The notes under the pieces are model-generated. The model was not told the origin of the DNA. It made no database searches and worked only from the letters and a program-made list of their open reading frames with translations. From contig JBHGUR010000020.1 of the NCBI GenBank assembly GCA_048976805.1, positions 1 through 64,000 on the forward strand: 64,000 bases of DNA, read 5' to 3'. Positions 15,733-24,407 of this stretch are shown here, piece after piece. The translations under genes were made by a program, and so were the position numbers. The stretch is from Ectobacillus sp048976805 (lineage in GTDB: Bacteria > Bacillota > Bacilli > Bacillales > Bacillaceae_G). Every line of letters starts with the position of its first letter. Positions within the stretch are counted from its first letter, which is position 1.

Positions 15733-17664
15733 ATGGCAGAATTAGTGAAAATTACTTTTCCTGACGGAGCTGTGAAGGAGTTTCCAAAGGGAACGACAAC
15801 AGAAGATATCGCTGCGTCCATTAGCCCCGGCCTTAAGAAAAAAGCAGTAGCCGGCAAATTGAATGAGCGTCAGCTTGATTTAAGAACGCCAATTGAAGAG
15901 GATGGCCATATTTCCATTATTACACTTGATTCACAAGAAGGTGTAGATATTCTTCGCCACTCGACAGCGCACTTGCTGGCACAGGCATTAAAAAGATTGT
16001 ACAAAGATGTGAAGCTAGGCATCGGCCCTGTTATTGAAAACGGCTTCTATTATGATATTGACATGGAAGAATCCATCACAACGGAAGATCTTCCGAAAAT
16101 CGAGAAGGAAATGGAGCGCATCGTTAAAGAAAACCTAGAGATTGTGCGCAAAGAAGTAACTCGTGAAGAGGCGCTTGCCCGTTACGAAGAAATCGGGGAT
16201 AATTTAAAGCTTGAGCTAATTCGCGAACTGCCGGAAGGAGAAGCTATTTCTATTTATGAGCAGGGCGAATTCTTTGACTTATGCCGCGGGGTGCATCTTC
16301 CGTCTACAGGCAAAATTAAAGCATTCAAGCTATTGAGCGTGGCTGGCGCTTATTGGCGCGGCGACAGCAACAATAAAATGCTGCAGCGCATTTATGGAAC
16401 AGCCTTTGCGAAGAAAGAGGAGCTGGATGAGCATCTTCGTTTATTGCAAGAAGCAAAAGAGCGCGATCATCGCAAGCTCGGAAAGGAATTAAAGTTATTC
16501 ACAAATTCGCAAAAGGTAGGACAAGGATTGCCGCTTTGGCTGCCAAAGGGCGCGACAATCCGCCGTATTATTGAGCGTTATATTGTCGATAAGGAAATAA
16601 GCTTAGGCTATGAGCATGTATATACACCGATTATGGGAAGTGTGGAGTTGTATAAAACATCTGGACACTGGGATCATTACCGTGATGGCATGTTCCCACC
16701 GATGGAGATGGACAATGAACAATTGGTGCTCCGCCCCATGAACTGTCCGCACCATATGATGGTATATAAAAACGAAATCCACAGCTACCGCGAATTGCCG
16801 ATTCGGATTGCTGAGCTCGGTACAATGCATCGCTACGAAATGTCTGGCGCTTTGTCCGGCTTACAGCGTGTGCGCGGCATGACGCTAAATGATGCTCACG
16901 TTTTCGTTCGCCCGGATCAAATTAAAGACGAATTTATTCGAGTTGTCCGTTTGATTCTTGAAGTGTACAAGGATTTTGGCTTGGAAAACTATTCGTTCCG
17001 CCTTTCTTACCGGGATCCGGAAGATAAAGAGAAATATTATGATGACGACGAGATGTGGAACAAAGCACAAAGCATGTTAAAAGAAGCAATGGATGACATG
17101 GGCCTTGAGTACTATGAAGCGGAAGGCGAAGCTGCGTTTTACGGTCCAAAGCTTGATGTACAGGTCCGTACAGCGCTTGGCAAAGATGAAACATTATCGA
17201 CTGTACAGCTCGATTTCTTGCTTCCGGAACGCTTTGACTTAACATATGTCGGCGAGGATGGCAAGCCGCATCGCCCGGTTGTTATTCACCGCGGCGTCGT
17301 ATCTACAATGGAGCGTTTTGTCGCTTTCTTGATTGAAGAGTACAAAGGAGCATTTCCAACTTGGCTCGCACCGGTTCAAGTGCAAGTTATTCCGGTTTCT
17401 CCGCAGGTGCATTTAGATTATGCGAAGAAGGTACAGGAGGAGCTGCAATTAGCCGGCATCCGCGCAGAAGTGGATACACGCGATGAGAAAATCGGCTACA
17501 AAATCCGTGAGGCGCAAATGCAAAAAATCCCTTATATGCTTGTAGTCGGCGACAACGAAGTAAGCGAAAATGGCGTGAACGTCCGCAAGTACGGCGAGCA
17601 AAAATCGGAAACAATGCCGCTTGCTGCGTTTGTTGATATGATTGTGAAGGAAGCGAAAAAATAA
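15733..17664 (+). CDS. thrS: Threonyl-tRNA synthetase
   Basis: 643-residue class II synthetase. Domains in order: TGS (about 1-63), the N2 editing/SAD region with HSTAHLLAQALKRL, the catalytic core with NCPHHMM (motif around a zinc Cys and catalytic groove) and motif 2 and 3, and the C-terminal anticodon-binding domain from about 540. AAGGAG precedes the ATG at 15733; an upstream GTG at 15724 overlaps that site and is rejected. Regulated by the upstream T-box. Confidence 0.97.
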   Translation: MAELVKITFPDGAVKEFPKGTTTEDIAASISPGLKKKAVAGKLNERQLDLRTPIEEDGHISIITLDSQEGVDILRHSTAHLLAQALKRLYKDVKLGIGPVIENGFYYDIDMEESITTEDLPKIEKEMERIVKENLEIVRKEVTREEALARYEEIGDNLKLELIRELPEGEAISIYEQGEFFDLCRGVHLPSTGKIKAFKLLSVAGAYWRGDSNNKMLQRIYGTAFAKKEELDEHLRLLQEAKERDHRKLGKELKLFTNSQKVGQGLPLWLPKGATIRRIIERYIVDKEISLGYEHVYTPIMGSVELYKTSGHWDHYRDGMFPPMEMDNEQLVLRPMNCPHHMMVYKNEIHSYRELPIRIAELGTMHRYEMSGALSGLQRVRGMTLNDAHVFVRPDQIKDEFIRVVRLILEVYKDFGLENYSFRLSYRDPEDKEKYYDDDEMWNKAQSMLKEAMDDMGLEYYEAEGEAAFYGPKLDVQVRTALGKDETLSTVQLDFLLPERFDLTYVGEDGKPHRPVVIHRGVVSTMERFVAFLIEEYKGAFPTWLAPVQVQVIPVSPQVHLDYAKKVQEELQLAGIRAEVDTRDEKIGYKIREAQMQKIPYMLVVGDNEVSENGVNVRKYGEQKSETMPLAAFVDMIVKEAKK

Positions 17665-17667
17665 TGG

Positions 17668-17704
17668 AAAATGAAAAGCTGTGATTTCGCAGCTTTTCAT
17701 TTTT
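17668..17704 (+). terminator. thrS terminator
   Basis: AAAATGAAAAGCTG pairs with CAGCTTTTCATTTT around an 8-nt loop. Confidence 0.85.
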
Positions 17705-17708
17705 GCCA

Positions 17709-17868
17709 TGTTAACGGCCAATGGTGATTTTTACGTTACAAGCACATGATCTATCCCTTAGGCCTGCATATTACGGCTATGTAGCACCTGACAGCAGCCC
17801 GCGCTTACTTTCTTCCTCTCGTTTTCTTTTGGACGAGGTAAAGAAAACTCGCCAATCGGGCAAGCTTT
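17709..17868. repeat. Decayed relative of the family B/R repeats
   Basis: It opens with GTTAACGGCCAATGGTGATT, close to the GTTAAAGGCTAATGTTGATT of family R, then shows parts of family B such as TATTACGGCTATGTAG and TTTTCTTTTGGACGAGG. Its right end matches 11719-11743 in reverse. It fills the gap between thrS and the infC promoter. Confidence 0.6.
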
Positions 17869-17950
17869 TGCATTGCCTTTGAAAAAAATGTTGCGATTTG
17901 CTAATTTATCTGTTAGAATATCTTTTGTGTCAATTAAACATAACGTCTTC

Positions 17951-17980
17951 TTGACAGATTATCATAGTCTATGGTATAGT
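17951..17980 (+). promoter_or_regulatory. infC operon promoter
   Basis: Consensus TTGACA (17951-17956) and TATAGT (17975-17980) with 18 bp between. The start is near 17987. Confidence 0.75.
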
Positions 17981-17986
17981 TTTCAA

Positions 17987-18132
17987 GGATAAATTGAATA
18001 CGGACTTGTGGAAAGAAGGAGCACCCGCTTCTCACCTGATTGACGCTATATGCTGTTGGCAGGTTGGCAGTGATTTTGTAACGAAGGTTAACAGTTACAG
18101 TGTGGGTGTAGTATGCATGCCCACACTTTTTT
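17987..18132 (+). ncRNA. Ribosomal protein L20 leader with attenuator
   Basis: The leader ahead of infC-rpmI-rplT ends in a strong terminator: AGTGTGGG (18099-18106) pairs with CCCACACT (18120-18127), then T6. In Bacillus, L20 binds this leader and stabilises the terminator when ribosomal protein is in excess. The upstream part can form alternative pairings, which I did not fold in full. Confidence 0.85.
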
Positions 18133-18189
18133 ATTATGTTCGGGTCTCGCCGCAAACGTATTCTTATAAAACCTTGGAGGTGGCTTACT

Positions 18190-18708
18190 ATTAGCAAGGA
18201 CATGATGATCAACGAGCAAATTCGTGCCCGTGAGGTACGTCTCATTGGAGCAAACGGAGACCAGCTCGGAATCAAATCCCGTCAAGAAGCATTGGAAATG
18301 GCTGCAAATGTGAATCTCGATTTAGTAATGGTTGCACCAACTGCGAAACCGCCGGTATGCCGCATTATGGATTACGGCAAATTCCGTTTTGAGCAACAAA
18401 AGAAAGAAAAAGAGATGCGCAAAAACCAAAAAGTTATCAGCCTAAAAGAGGTTCGTTTAAGCCCTACAATTGATGAACATGACTTCAATACAAAGCTTCG
18501 CAATGCAATTAAGTTCTTGGAAAAAGGCGATAAAGTAAAAGCATCAATCCGCTTTAAAGGACGTGCGATTACGCATAAGGAAATTGGACAACGTGTATTG
18601 GACCGTTTCTCGGATGCGTGCAAAGAAGTTGGTACAGTTGAGTCTGCGCCGAAAATGGAAGGCCGGAGCATGTTCTTAATTTTAGCACCTAAAAACGATA
18701 AGCAATAA
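18190..18708 (+). CDS. infC: Translation initiation factor IF-3 with AUU start
   Basis: Begins at the rare codon ATT (18190-18192), six bases after the ribosome site GGAGGTGG. This is the classic infC start, through which IF-3 represses its own translation. The mature protein is 172 residues: N-domain with MINEQIRAREVRLIG, linker rich in Lys, and C-domain with FKGRAITHKEIGQRVL. A frame open upstream from an ATG at 18136 adds 18 residues and lacks a ribosome site. Confidence 0.95.
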   Translation: MSKDMMINEQIRAREVRLIGANGDQLGIKSRQEALEMAANVNLDLVMVAPTAKPPVCRIMDYGKFRFEQQKKEKEMRKNQKVISLKEVRLSPTIDEHDFNTKLRNAIKFLEKGDKVKASIRFKGRAITHKEIGQRVLDRFSDACKEVGTVESAPKMEGRSMFLILAPKNDKQ

Positions 18709-18726
18709 ATAGAGGAGGAAATCTTC

Positions 18727-18924
18727 ATGCCAAAACAAAAAACTCACCGCGGCGCTGCAAAGCGTTTTAAAAAGACTGGAACTGGTAAGCTTAAGCGTTC
18801 CCACGCTTATACAAGCCACTTATTTGCTAATAAAACTACAAAAGCAAAGCGTAAATTGCGCAAAGCTGGCGTAGTAAGCGCAGGCGATTTCAAACGCATT
18901 CGCCAAATGCTTGACAACATGTAA
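18727..18924 (+). CDS. rpmI: 50S ribosomal protein L35
   Basis: 65-residue basic protein of the large subunit. MPKQKTHRGAAKRFKKTGTG is the family N-terminus. A strong AGAGGAGG precedes it. It lies 18 bp after infC and 42 bp before rplT in the standard operon controlled by the L20 leader. Confidence 0.97.
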   Translation: MPKQKTHRGAAKRFKKTGTGKLKRSHAYTSHLFANKTTKAKRKLRKAGVVSAGDFKRIRQMLDNM

Positions 18925-18966
18925 TAATATTTCGGATGAACATAGATTATCTAGGAGGTAAATAAT

Positions 18967-19326
18967 ATGCCAAGAGTAAAAGGTGGTACAGTTACTCGTA
19001 AACGTCGTAAAAAGGTTTTAAAATTAGCTAAAGGTTACTACGGTTCTAAACATACATTATACAAAGTTGCAAATCAGCAAGTAATGAAATCCTTAATGTA
19101 TGCATTCCGTGACCGTCGCCAAAAGAAACGCGACTTCCGCAAGCTTTGGATCACTCGTATCAACGCTGCGGCTCGCATGAACGGCCTTTCTTACAGCAAA
19201 ATGATGCACGGCTTAAAGCTTGCAGGTATCGAAGTGAACCGCAAAATGCTTGCTGACATCGCTGTGACTGATGCAAAAGCATTTGCTGAATTAGCGGCAG
19301 CTGCGAAAAACGGCTTAAACAAGTAA
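18967..19326 (+). CDS. rplT: 50S ribosomal protein L20
   Basis: 119-residue early-assembly protein that binds 23S rRNA and, when in excess, its own leader RNA. MPRVKGGTVTRKRRKKVLK and the GYYGSKHTLYK stretch are typical. The ribosome site AGGAGGT is close to ideal. It ends the operon and is followed by a perfect hairpin terminator. Confidence 0.97.
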   Translation: MPRVKGGTVTRKRRKKVLKLAKGYYGSKHTLYKVANQQVMKSLMYAFRDRRQKKRDFRKLWITRINAAARMNGLSYSKMMHGLKLAGIEVNRKMLADIAVTDAKAFAELAAAAKNGLNK

Positions 19327-19333
19327 TGTCTGT

Positions 19334-19368
19334 AAAATCCTCAGGATGATCATCCTGAGGATTTTTTT
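19334..19368. terminator. rplT terminator
   Basis: AAAATCCTCAGGATGA and its complement form a perfect 32-bp palindrome ending in a T-run. Confidence 0.9.
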
Positions 19369-19370
19369 TA

Positions 19371-19474
19371 GGCTCTGTTAAACTTGATTGTTGATTTTCC
19401 ACTACAGGCGGACGCTTTCTGCGGGCGGGCCGAGCCGCCTTTCGTTCCAAATCAACATGAGCCTTTAACAGAGA
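19371..19474 (-). repeat. Family R MITE, copy R4, internally deleted
   Basis: Reverse-oriented copy, 104 bp. It lacks about 20 internal bases between two GCCGC words, as if lost by slippage. No target duplication remains; the right flank runs into family C sequence. Confidence 0.85.
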
Positions 19475-19475
19475 C

Positions 19476-19519
19476 ACCCATGCAAAAATATAACTCGCAC
19501 CACGATAGATAAAAAATTT
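19476..19519. repeat. Family C fragment joined to family B
   Basis: The words CATGCAA, AATATAACT and GCACCACGATAGATAAAAA recur at 38158-38192 behind another family R copy, and in part at 45191-45208. Here the fragment runs directly into family B copy 2. Confidence 0.6.
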
Positions 19520-19520
19520 T

Positions 19521-19740
19521 TATTTTTTAGGGTAGGACGATGTTGATTTTTATACGTCTGTACATCACGGCTATGCAGACATTGCAACCCGCACTTATCT
19601 TCTCCCTCTGTTTTTCCTTTGGACGAGGCAGAACTAGGCCCTGACCGTTACGATATACGGCCGGGAGCACTCTCCCCCTCTAAAAAGAAGGGGTTACATC
19701 AACACTAACGTTTAACACAGATTATTTTTTAGGGTAGCCT
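19521..19740. repeat. Family B intergenic repeat, copy 2
   Basis: Same as 1-220 with five differences. Direct repeats reading TTTTTTAGGGTAG bound it (19524-19536 and 19725-19737), so it may have entered or duplicated at such a word. Confidence 0.85.
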
Positions 19741-19898
19741 ATTTTTATTATTGCTTTTGGTTCATTCTTATCAAACTTTCATTTGACGCGAATGAACCAA
19801 AAATGTGCTGTATCAACAACCATGTTTAGCTTAGATTTAAAATGTGCGAAGTGTCACAGTTCATTCACCGATTGGTAACGGAATAGACAAATCTCCCT

Positions 19899-19926
19899 TG
19901 CGCAAACGCTTACCTGCTGTATTATG
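19899..19926 (+). promoter_or_regulatory. Possible adhA promoter with cre-like site
   Basis: TTGCGC (19899-19904) and TATTAT (19921-19926) are 16 bp apart. CGCAAACGCTTACC between and over them fits the CcpA cre consensus with three mismatches. Tentative. Bases 19742-19898 show nothing else. Confidence 0.35.
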
Positions 19927-19968
19927 ATAAAAATGTAAAACGTTTCTAAAAAAGCGAGGGTGAAATGA

Positions 19969-20991
19969 ATGAAGGCAGCAGTAGTGAATGAGTTTAAAAA
20001 AGAATTAGAAATAAAAGAGGTCCCGGTACCTGAAGTTGGCCTAAATGAGGTACTTGTACATATTCACGCATGCGGCGTTTGCCATACGGATTTGCACGCA
20101 GCACATGGCGACTGGCCGGTAAAACCGAAGCTTCCTCTCATTCCTGGGCATGAAGGCGTTGGGGTGATTGAGAAGGTCGGCGAGGGTGTAACGCACTTAA
20201 AAGTAGGAGATCGCGTAGGGATTCCTTGGTTATATTCAGCGTGCGGCCATTGTGAATACTGCTTAACAGGACGCGAAACCCTTTGCATGGAACAACAAAA
20301 CGCAGGTTATTCCGTTGATGGTGGATACGCAGAGTATTGTGTTGCTGCGGCTGACTATGTTGTGAAAATACCTGACAATATTGGATTTGTTGAGGCTGCT
20401 CCGCTATTTTGTGCGGGAGTGACTACATATAAAGCATTAAAGGTATCGGAAGCAAAACCGGGTGAATGGGTAGCTATTTACGGAATCGGCGGTTTAGGGC
20501 ATTTGGCGCTCCAATATGCAAAAGCGATGGGCATGAATGTTGTTGCTGTCGATACGTTTGATGAAAAGCTGGAACTTGCAAAGGAACTGGGCGCTGATTT
20601 AGTCATCAATCCGCTTAAAGAAGATGCGGCTGATTGGATTCAACGTGAAATCGGCGGCGTACACGCTTCTATCTGTACCGCTGTTTCCAAAAAGGCGTTT
20701 GACCAAGCTTACCGTTCCGTACGCCGCGGCGGCGCTTGTGTAGCGGTTGGATTGCCGCCTGAAAAAATGGAAATTCCAATTTTTGATACAGTCTTAAATG
20801 GTGTAAAAGTAATCGGCTCCATTGTCGGCACCCGCAAAGATTTGCAAGAAACATTGCAATTTGCAGCGGAAGGAAAAGTAAAAGCGATTATTGAAACGCG
20901 CCATCTTGATGAAATTAACGAAATCTTCGCAGAGATGGAAGAAGGAAAAATCAACGGGCGTATCGTACTTGATATGACAGTTGAAAAATAA
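19969..20991 (+). CDS. adhA: Zinc-dependent alcohol dehydrogenase
   Basis: 340-residue medium-chain dehydrogenase interconverting alcohols and aldehydes with NAD. Catalytic zinc ligands are C38 and H61 with E62 following in GHEG, and the structural zinc is held by C92, C95, C98 and C106. The Rossmann motif is GIGGLGHLALQYA. It matches AdhA/AdhP of Bacillus. It is a single-gene unit between its own promoter and a terminator, inserted relative to B. subtilis between rplT and ysdC. Confidence 0.92.
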   Translation: MKAAVVNEFKKELEIKEVPVPEVGLNEVLVHIHACGVCHTDLHAAHGDWPVKPKLPLIPGHEGVGVIEKVGEGVTHLKVGDRVGIPWLYSACGHCEYCLTGRETLCMEQQNAGYSVDGGYAEYCVAAADYVVKIPDNIGFVEAAPLFCAGVTTYKALKVSEAKPGEWVAIYGIGGLGHLALQYAKAMGMNVVAVDTFDEKLELAKELGADLVINPLKEDAADWIQREIGGVHASICTAVSKKAFDQAYRSVRRGGACVAVGLPPEKMEIPIFDTVLNGVKVIGSIVGTRKDLQETLQFAAEGKVKAIIETRHLDEINEIFAEMEEGKINGRIVLDMTVEK

Positions 20992-20997
20992 ATAGGC

Positions 20998-21027
20998 AAA
21001 AACGGAGGGATTTTCCTCCGTTTTTTT
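20998..21027 (+). terminator. adhA terminator
   Basis: AAAACGGAGG pairs with CCTCCGTTTT, followed by further T. Confidence 0.85.
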
Positions 21028-21137
21028 GTTTGTTTTTTTTGTTTGAGCATATACAATACTTAAGTACACATAAAAAAATAGAGTTGTCTTTTTAGAAAAC
21101 GCCATGTCCATAAGTAAGCCATTAGGGGGAGTATAAA

Positions 21138-21629
21138 TTGGATTTACTGCACTTATTTAAGCTGCAAAAGGAATTAGATGAACGAATTTTAGTGGAGCAC
21201 AATTTAGAACCAAAAAAACAGTTAAAAGAAAAAGTGTTGGCGCTTCTTGTTGAAATCGGCGAGCTGGCAAATGAAACGCGCTGCTTTAAATATTGGAGCA
21301 CGAAGCCTGCTTCCGAGCGCCAAGTTATTTTGGAAGAGTATGTAGACGGTTTGCATTTTATTTTGTCAATCGGCATCGATCTTGGCGTGGATAAAAACTT
21401 CTTATTCTACAAGTGTGCGCAGTCTAACAAGACGGTTGTGCAAATTTTCCTTGATGTGTATGGCAAGGTTATTCGTTTTTATGACCAGCCGTCTATTACA
21501 AATTACATTGAATTGTTTACAGGCTATCTTCGTTTAGGACAAGCATTGGAGTTTACGCAAGAGGATATGGAAAGGGCATATCTAGATAAAAACGAGGTAA
21601 ACCATCAACGGCAAACGCAAGGCTATTAA
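21138..21629 (+). CDS. Dimeric (MazG-fold) dUTP diphosphatase
   Basis: 163-residue all-helical protein of the dimeric dUTPase family, which cleaves dUTP to dUMP and keeps uracil out of DNA. The metal-binding acidic motifs are VEIGELANET (near 35-44) and EEYVDGLHF (near 69-77), and FKYW is typical. The start is a TTG at 21138, seven bases after AGGGGGAG. It lies 71 bp before ysdC, but ysdC has its own promoter. No homologue stands here in B. subtilis. Confidence 0.85.
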   Translation: MDLLHLFKLQKELDERILVEHNLEPKKQLKEKVLALLVEIGELANETRCFKYWSTKPASERQVILEEYVDGLHFILSIGIDLGVDKNFLFYKCAQSNKTVVQIFLDVYGKVIRFYDQPSITNYIELFTGYLRLGQALEFTQEDMERAYLDKNEVNHQRQTQGY

Positions 21630-21638
21630 ACGAACATT

Positions 21639-21667
21639 TTGAACATTGGCCCTCCCTTTTGTATAAT
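21639..21667 (+). promoter_or_regulatory. ysdC promoter
   Basis: TTGAAC (21639-21644) and TATAAT (21662-21667) with 17 bp between, starting just after the dUTPase stop. Confidence 0.75.
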
Positions 21668-21700
21668 TGAGAAGATACTACAAAAGAGGAGGGCATAAGC

Positions 21701-22786
21701 ATGGCGAAATGGGACGATACTTTAACAATGTTAAAGGATTTAACCGATGCTAAAGGCATTGCGGGCAATGAACGCGAGCCCCGCGAAGTAATGAAGAAAT
21801 ACATAGCGCCGTACGCGGATGAAGTAACAACTGATAATTTAGGGAGTTTAGTCGCAAAAAAAATTGGTGAAGAAAACGGCCCGAAAATTATGGTGGCCGG
21901 CCATCTTGATGAAGTCGGCTTCATGATTACACAAATCGATGATAAAGGCTTTCTTCGCTTCCAAACAGTAGGCGGCTGGTGGTCGCAGGTTATGTTGGCC
22001 CAGCGCGTAACAATTGTAACGAAAAGCGGAGATATCACAGGTGTAATCGGTTCTAAGCCGCCGCACATTTTGCCGCCGGAAGCGCGCAAAAAGCCGGTTG
22101 AAATTAAAGATATGTTCATTGATATCGGCGCATCCAGCAAGGAAGAGGCGATGGAATGGGGAGTTCGCCCAGGCGACATGGTTGTGCCGTATTTCGAGTT
22201 CCAAGTGATGAAAAATGAAAAAATGCTGTTGGCTAAAGCATGGGACAACCGGATTGGCTGCGCGATTGCCATCGATGTATTAAAGCAATTAAAGAATGAG
22301 AAGCATCCAAACATCGTATATGGCGTCGGAACTGTACAAGAAGAAGTGGGGTTGCGCGGCGCGAAAACATCAGCAAACTTTATCCAGCCGGATATTGCGT
22401 TTGCGGTTGATGTCGGAATCGCAGGCGATACACCTGGCATCAGCGAGAAGGAAGCGCAAAGCAAAATGGGGGCGGGGCCGCAAATTATTTTATATGATGC
22501 CTCCATCGTATCCCATAAAGGATTACGTGATTTTGTAGTAAATACAGCTGATGAGCTAAGTATCCCATATCAATTTGATGCGATTGCCGGAGGAGGAACA
22601 GATGCGGGCGCGATTCATGTATCCATGAACGGCGTGCCGGCACTATCAATTACAATCGCGACGCGTTATATTCATTCGCATGCTGCAATGCTCCATCGCG
22701 ATGACTATGAAAATGCAGTGAAATTGATTGTAGAAGTTATTAAGCGTCTAGATGCGGACACAGTGAACACGATTACGTTTGAGTAA
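21701..22786 (+). CDS. ysdC: M42 family aminopeptidase YsdC
   Basis: 361-residue metallo-aminopeptidase of the M42 family (often misnamed endoglucanase). Metal ligands and catalytic residues appear in AGHLDEVGFM (His/Asp), WDNRIGC (bridging Asp), EEVGLRGA (catalytic Glu pair), VDVGI and the late HSHAAM. These enzymes form large tetrahedral complexes and trim peptides in the cytosol. The downstream position near rplT agrees with ysdC of B. subtilis. Confidence 0.92.
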   Translation: MAKWDDTLTMLKDLTDAKGIAGNEREPREVMKKYIAPYADEVTTDNLGSLVAKKIGEENGPKIMVAGHLDEVGFMITQIDDKGFLRFQTVGGWWSQVMLAQRVTIVTKSGDITGVIGSKPPHILPPEARKKPVEIKDMFIDIGASSKEEAMEWGVRPGDMVVPYFEFQVMKNEKMLLAKAWDNRIGCAIAIDVLKQLKNEKHPNIVYGVGTVQEEVGLRGAKTSANFIQPDIAFAVDVGIAGDTPGISEKEAQSKMGAGPQIILYDASIVSHKGLRDFVVNTADELSIPYQFDAIAGGGTDAGAIHVSMNGVPALSITIATRYIHSHAAMLHRDDYENAVKLIVEVIKRLDADTVNTITFE

Positions 22787-22820
22787 GTAAAAGAGCCGTC
22801 CAAAACGGGCGGCTCTTTAC
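22787..22820. terminator. ysdC terminator
   Basis: GTAAAAGAGCCG pairs with CGGCTCTTTAC, around a short A-rich loop. Confidence 0.75.
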
Positions 22821-22873
22821 ATGAAAAATGGAGTGTTAAAGCTGCGGCTATAAATTATGTTGCTTATTATTTG

Positions 22874-23086
22874 TTATTTCTTTAATCCGCTTTCTAACGT
22901 TGTGAGCATTTCTTTTTTCTCCTGGGCATCAGCATTTTTCCAGATTACTTCAAATAATACACCGAGTCCTGGAAGCATTTTTTCTTCTCCGCTTTGAATC
23001 GCATCAACAATCGTTGCTTCTAACTCCTGCTGGGAATTTCCAGATACGTTTGCAATAACAGCTCCGCGTAAATTAAAATTCATCAT
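22874..23086 (-). CDS. sspI: SspI, small acid-soluble spore protein
   Basis: 70-residue minor spore protein, expected to be made only in the forespore. FNLRGAVIANVSGNS and VDAIQSGEEKMLPGLGVLFE are near identical to Bacillus SspI. Two adjacent ATGs (23086 and 23083) are possible; the second is better spaced from GAGGTG. It is alone on the minus strand, divergent from ysgA, as in B. subtilis. A sigma-G promoter is expected but I could not place one with confidence. Confidence 0.95.
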   Translation of the reverse strand: MMNFNLRGAVIANVSGNSQQELEATIVDAIQSGEEKMLPGLGVLFEVIWKNADAQEKKEMLTTLESGLKK

Positions 23087-23187
23087 ACATCACCTCTTTG
23101 GCAAAGTTACTATTAGTTTCCGTTGTTTTTATGTAATTATGTACAAAAAATAGCCTATAATGAAAAGGCGAGAAGAGAGGGAAAACG

Positions 23188-23952
23188 ATGAAAAAAATTG
23201 ATTCACTTCAAAATCCGCGTGTAAAGCATTGGAAAAAGCTGCACACGAAAAAAGAGCGTGATAAATCAGGTACATTTCTAGTAGAGGGATTTCACCTTGT
23301 GGAAGAAGCGCTAAAGGCAAAAGATACCGTACGCGAACTGATTGTTAGTGAAAGCATTGATATCCCTACAACATGGGAGGTAGACGATGTTGAGGTATAC
23401 ATAGTTTCTGATGCAATTATGAAAGCATTAAGCGAAACGGAAACGCCGCAAGGGATTGCTGCTGTTTGTGAAAAGCATGCGCAAGAGGTAAAAATAGCAA
23501 ACGGGAAGTTTCTTTTGCTTGATGGCATTCAAGATCCAGGAAATTTAGGGACGATTATCCGAACCGCCGATGCTGCCGGATGGGATGCTGTTATTATCGG
23601 CGAGGGAACTGTCGACGTATACAACAGCAAAGCAGTGCGTTCTACACAAGGCTCCCTTTTTCATTTACCTGTTGTAAAAGGCGTGCTTGAAGAGTGGGTT
23701 GAAAAATTCAAGGCGCACCATATTCCGGTATATGGCACTGCACTGCAAAATTCTGTTGGCTATACACAAGTAGAGCCGGCAGATAGCTTTGCATTAATCC
23801 TTGGAAATGAGGGCAACGGAGTCCGTCCGGATTTGCTGCAACAATGCGACCAAAACTTATATATACCGATTTACGGGCAGGCAGAATCGCTTAATGTGGC
23901 GGTAGCTGCCGGAATTTTAATGTATTATCTTCAAAGCCGGGTTGCCAAGTAA
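23188..23952 (+). CDS. ysgA: YsgA, TrmH/SpoU-family RNA methyltransferase
   Basis: 254-residue SPOUT methyltransferase with an N-terminal substrate-binding domain (VKHWKKLHTKKERD, FLVEGFHLVEEAL). Its C-terminal knotted domain has the three SpoU motifs: LDGIQDPGNLGTIIRTADAAG, LILGNEGNGV and IPIYGQAESLNVAVAAGILMY. It probably methylates a 2'-hydroxyl of rRNA or tRNA. The neighbourhood sspI-ysgA-pheS is conserved. The -35 of the pheS promoter lies in its last codons. Confidence 0.93.
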   Translation: MKKIDSLQNPRVKHWKKLHTKKERDKSGTFLVEGFHLVEEALKAKDTVRELIVSESIDIPTTWEVDDVEVYIVSDAIMKALSETETPQGIAAVCEKHAQEVKIANGKFLLLDGIQDPGNLGTIIRTADAAGWDAVIIGEGTVDVYNSKAVRSTQGSLFHLPVVKGVLEEWVEKFKAHHIPVYGTALQNSVGYTQVEPADSFALILGNEGNGVRPDLLQQCDQNLYIPIYGQAESLNVAVAAGILMYYLQSRVAK

Positions 23953-23970
23953 AGAAAAACTTTCTATAAT
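23942..23970 (+). promoter_or_regulatory. pheS promoter
   Basis: TTGCCA (23942-23947) and TATAAT (23965-23970) at 17 bp spacing. The -35 lies inside the end of ysgA. Confidence 0.75.
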
Positions 23971-23976
23971 AGTAGA

Positions 23977-24238
23977 AAGTTAAATACTGCAAAAAACGAT
24001 GATGGAGAAGAGTAACTTGCCATTCGCCATGCAGGGAGAAAATGCCGCAGACTGAAAGCATTTTTATGGATAGAAGCAAGTGAATTCACCTCCGGAGTTG
24101 GCGCTTGGACCATGGCAACATGCAAAGGCGTGCCGGTTAAAAACCGTTATGGCAATGAAGTGAACAGTTTTTTCTGTTAATTAGGGTGGTACCGCGATGA
24201 TAACCTCGTCCCTTTTATAGGGGCGGGGTTTTTTATTT
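23977..24238 (+). promoter_or_regulatory. T-box riboswitch of pheST
   Basis: The T-box AGGGTGGTACCGCG is at 24183-24196, followed by a terminator pairing CCTCGTCCC with GGGGCGGGG and ending in a T-run. A TTC at 24085-24087, in GAATTCACC, fits as phenylalanine specifier. Stem I is present upstream, with the expected purine-rich opening AACGATGATGGAGAAGAG. Confidence 0.92.
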
Positions 24239-24242
24239 TGAA

Positions 24243-24378
24243 GGCTCTGTTAAAGGCTAATGTTGATTTGGACTCATTTATTGATTTGGCGGCGACTCCA
24301 GCGGGAAAAGCGGCTCGGCCCCGCCCGCGGAAAGCGTCCGCCTGTAGTGGAAAATCAACAATCAAGTTTAACAGAGCC
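24243..24378 (+). repeat. Family R MITE, copy R5, between T-box and pheS
   Basis: 136-bp copy lacking nine internal bases (the GAACGAAAG word). Exact duplication ATTTTGAA at 24235-24242 and 24379-24386. It starts just after the T-box terminator and ends 29 bp before the pheS ATG, in the same arrangement as R3 at thrS. Confidence 0.93.
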
Positions 24379-24407
24379 ATTTTGAAAAAAAATCAGGAGG
24401 TTTTACG

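Noticed and set aside
17994..18194. A small protein encoded in the infC leader
   Set aside because: The frame has no ribosome site and crosses the attenuator hairpin; the region is the L20 leader RNA.
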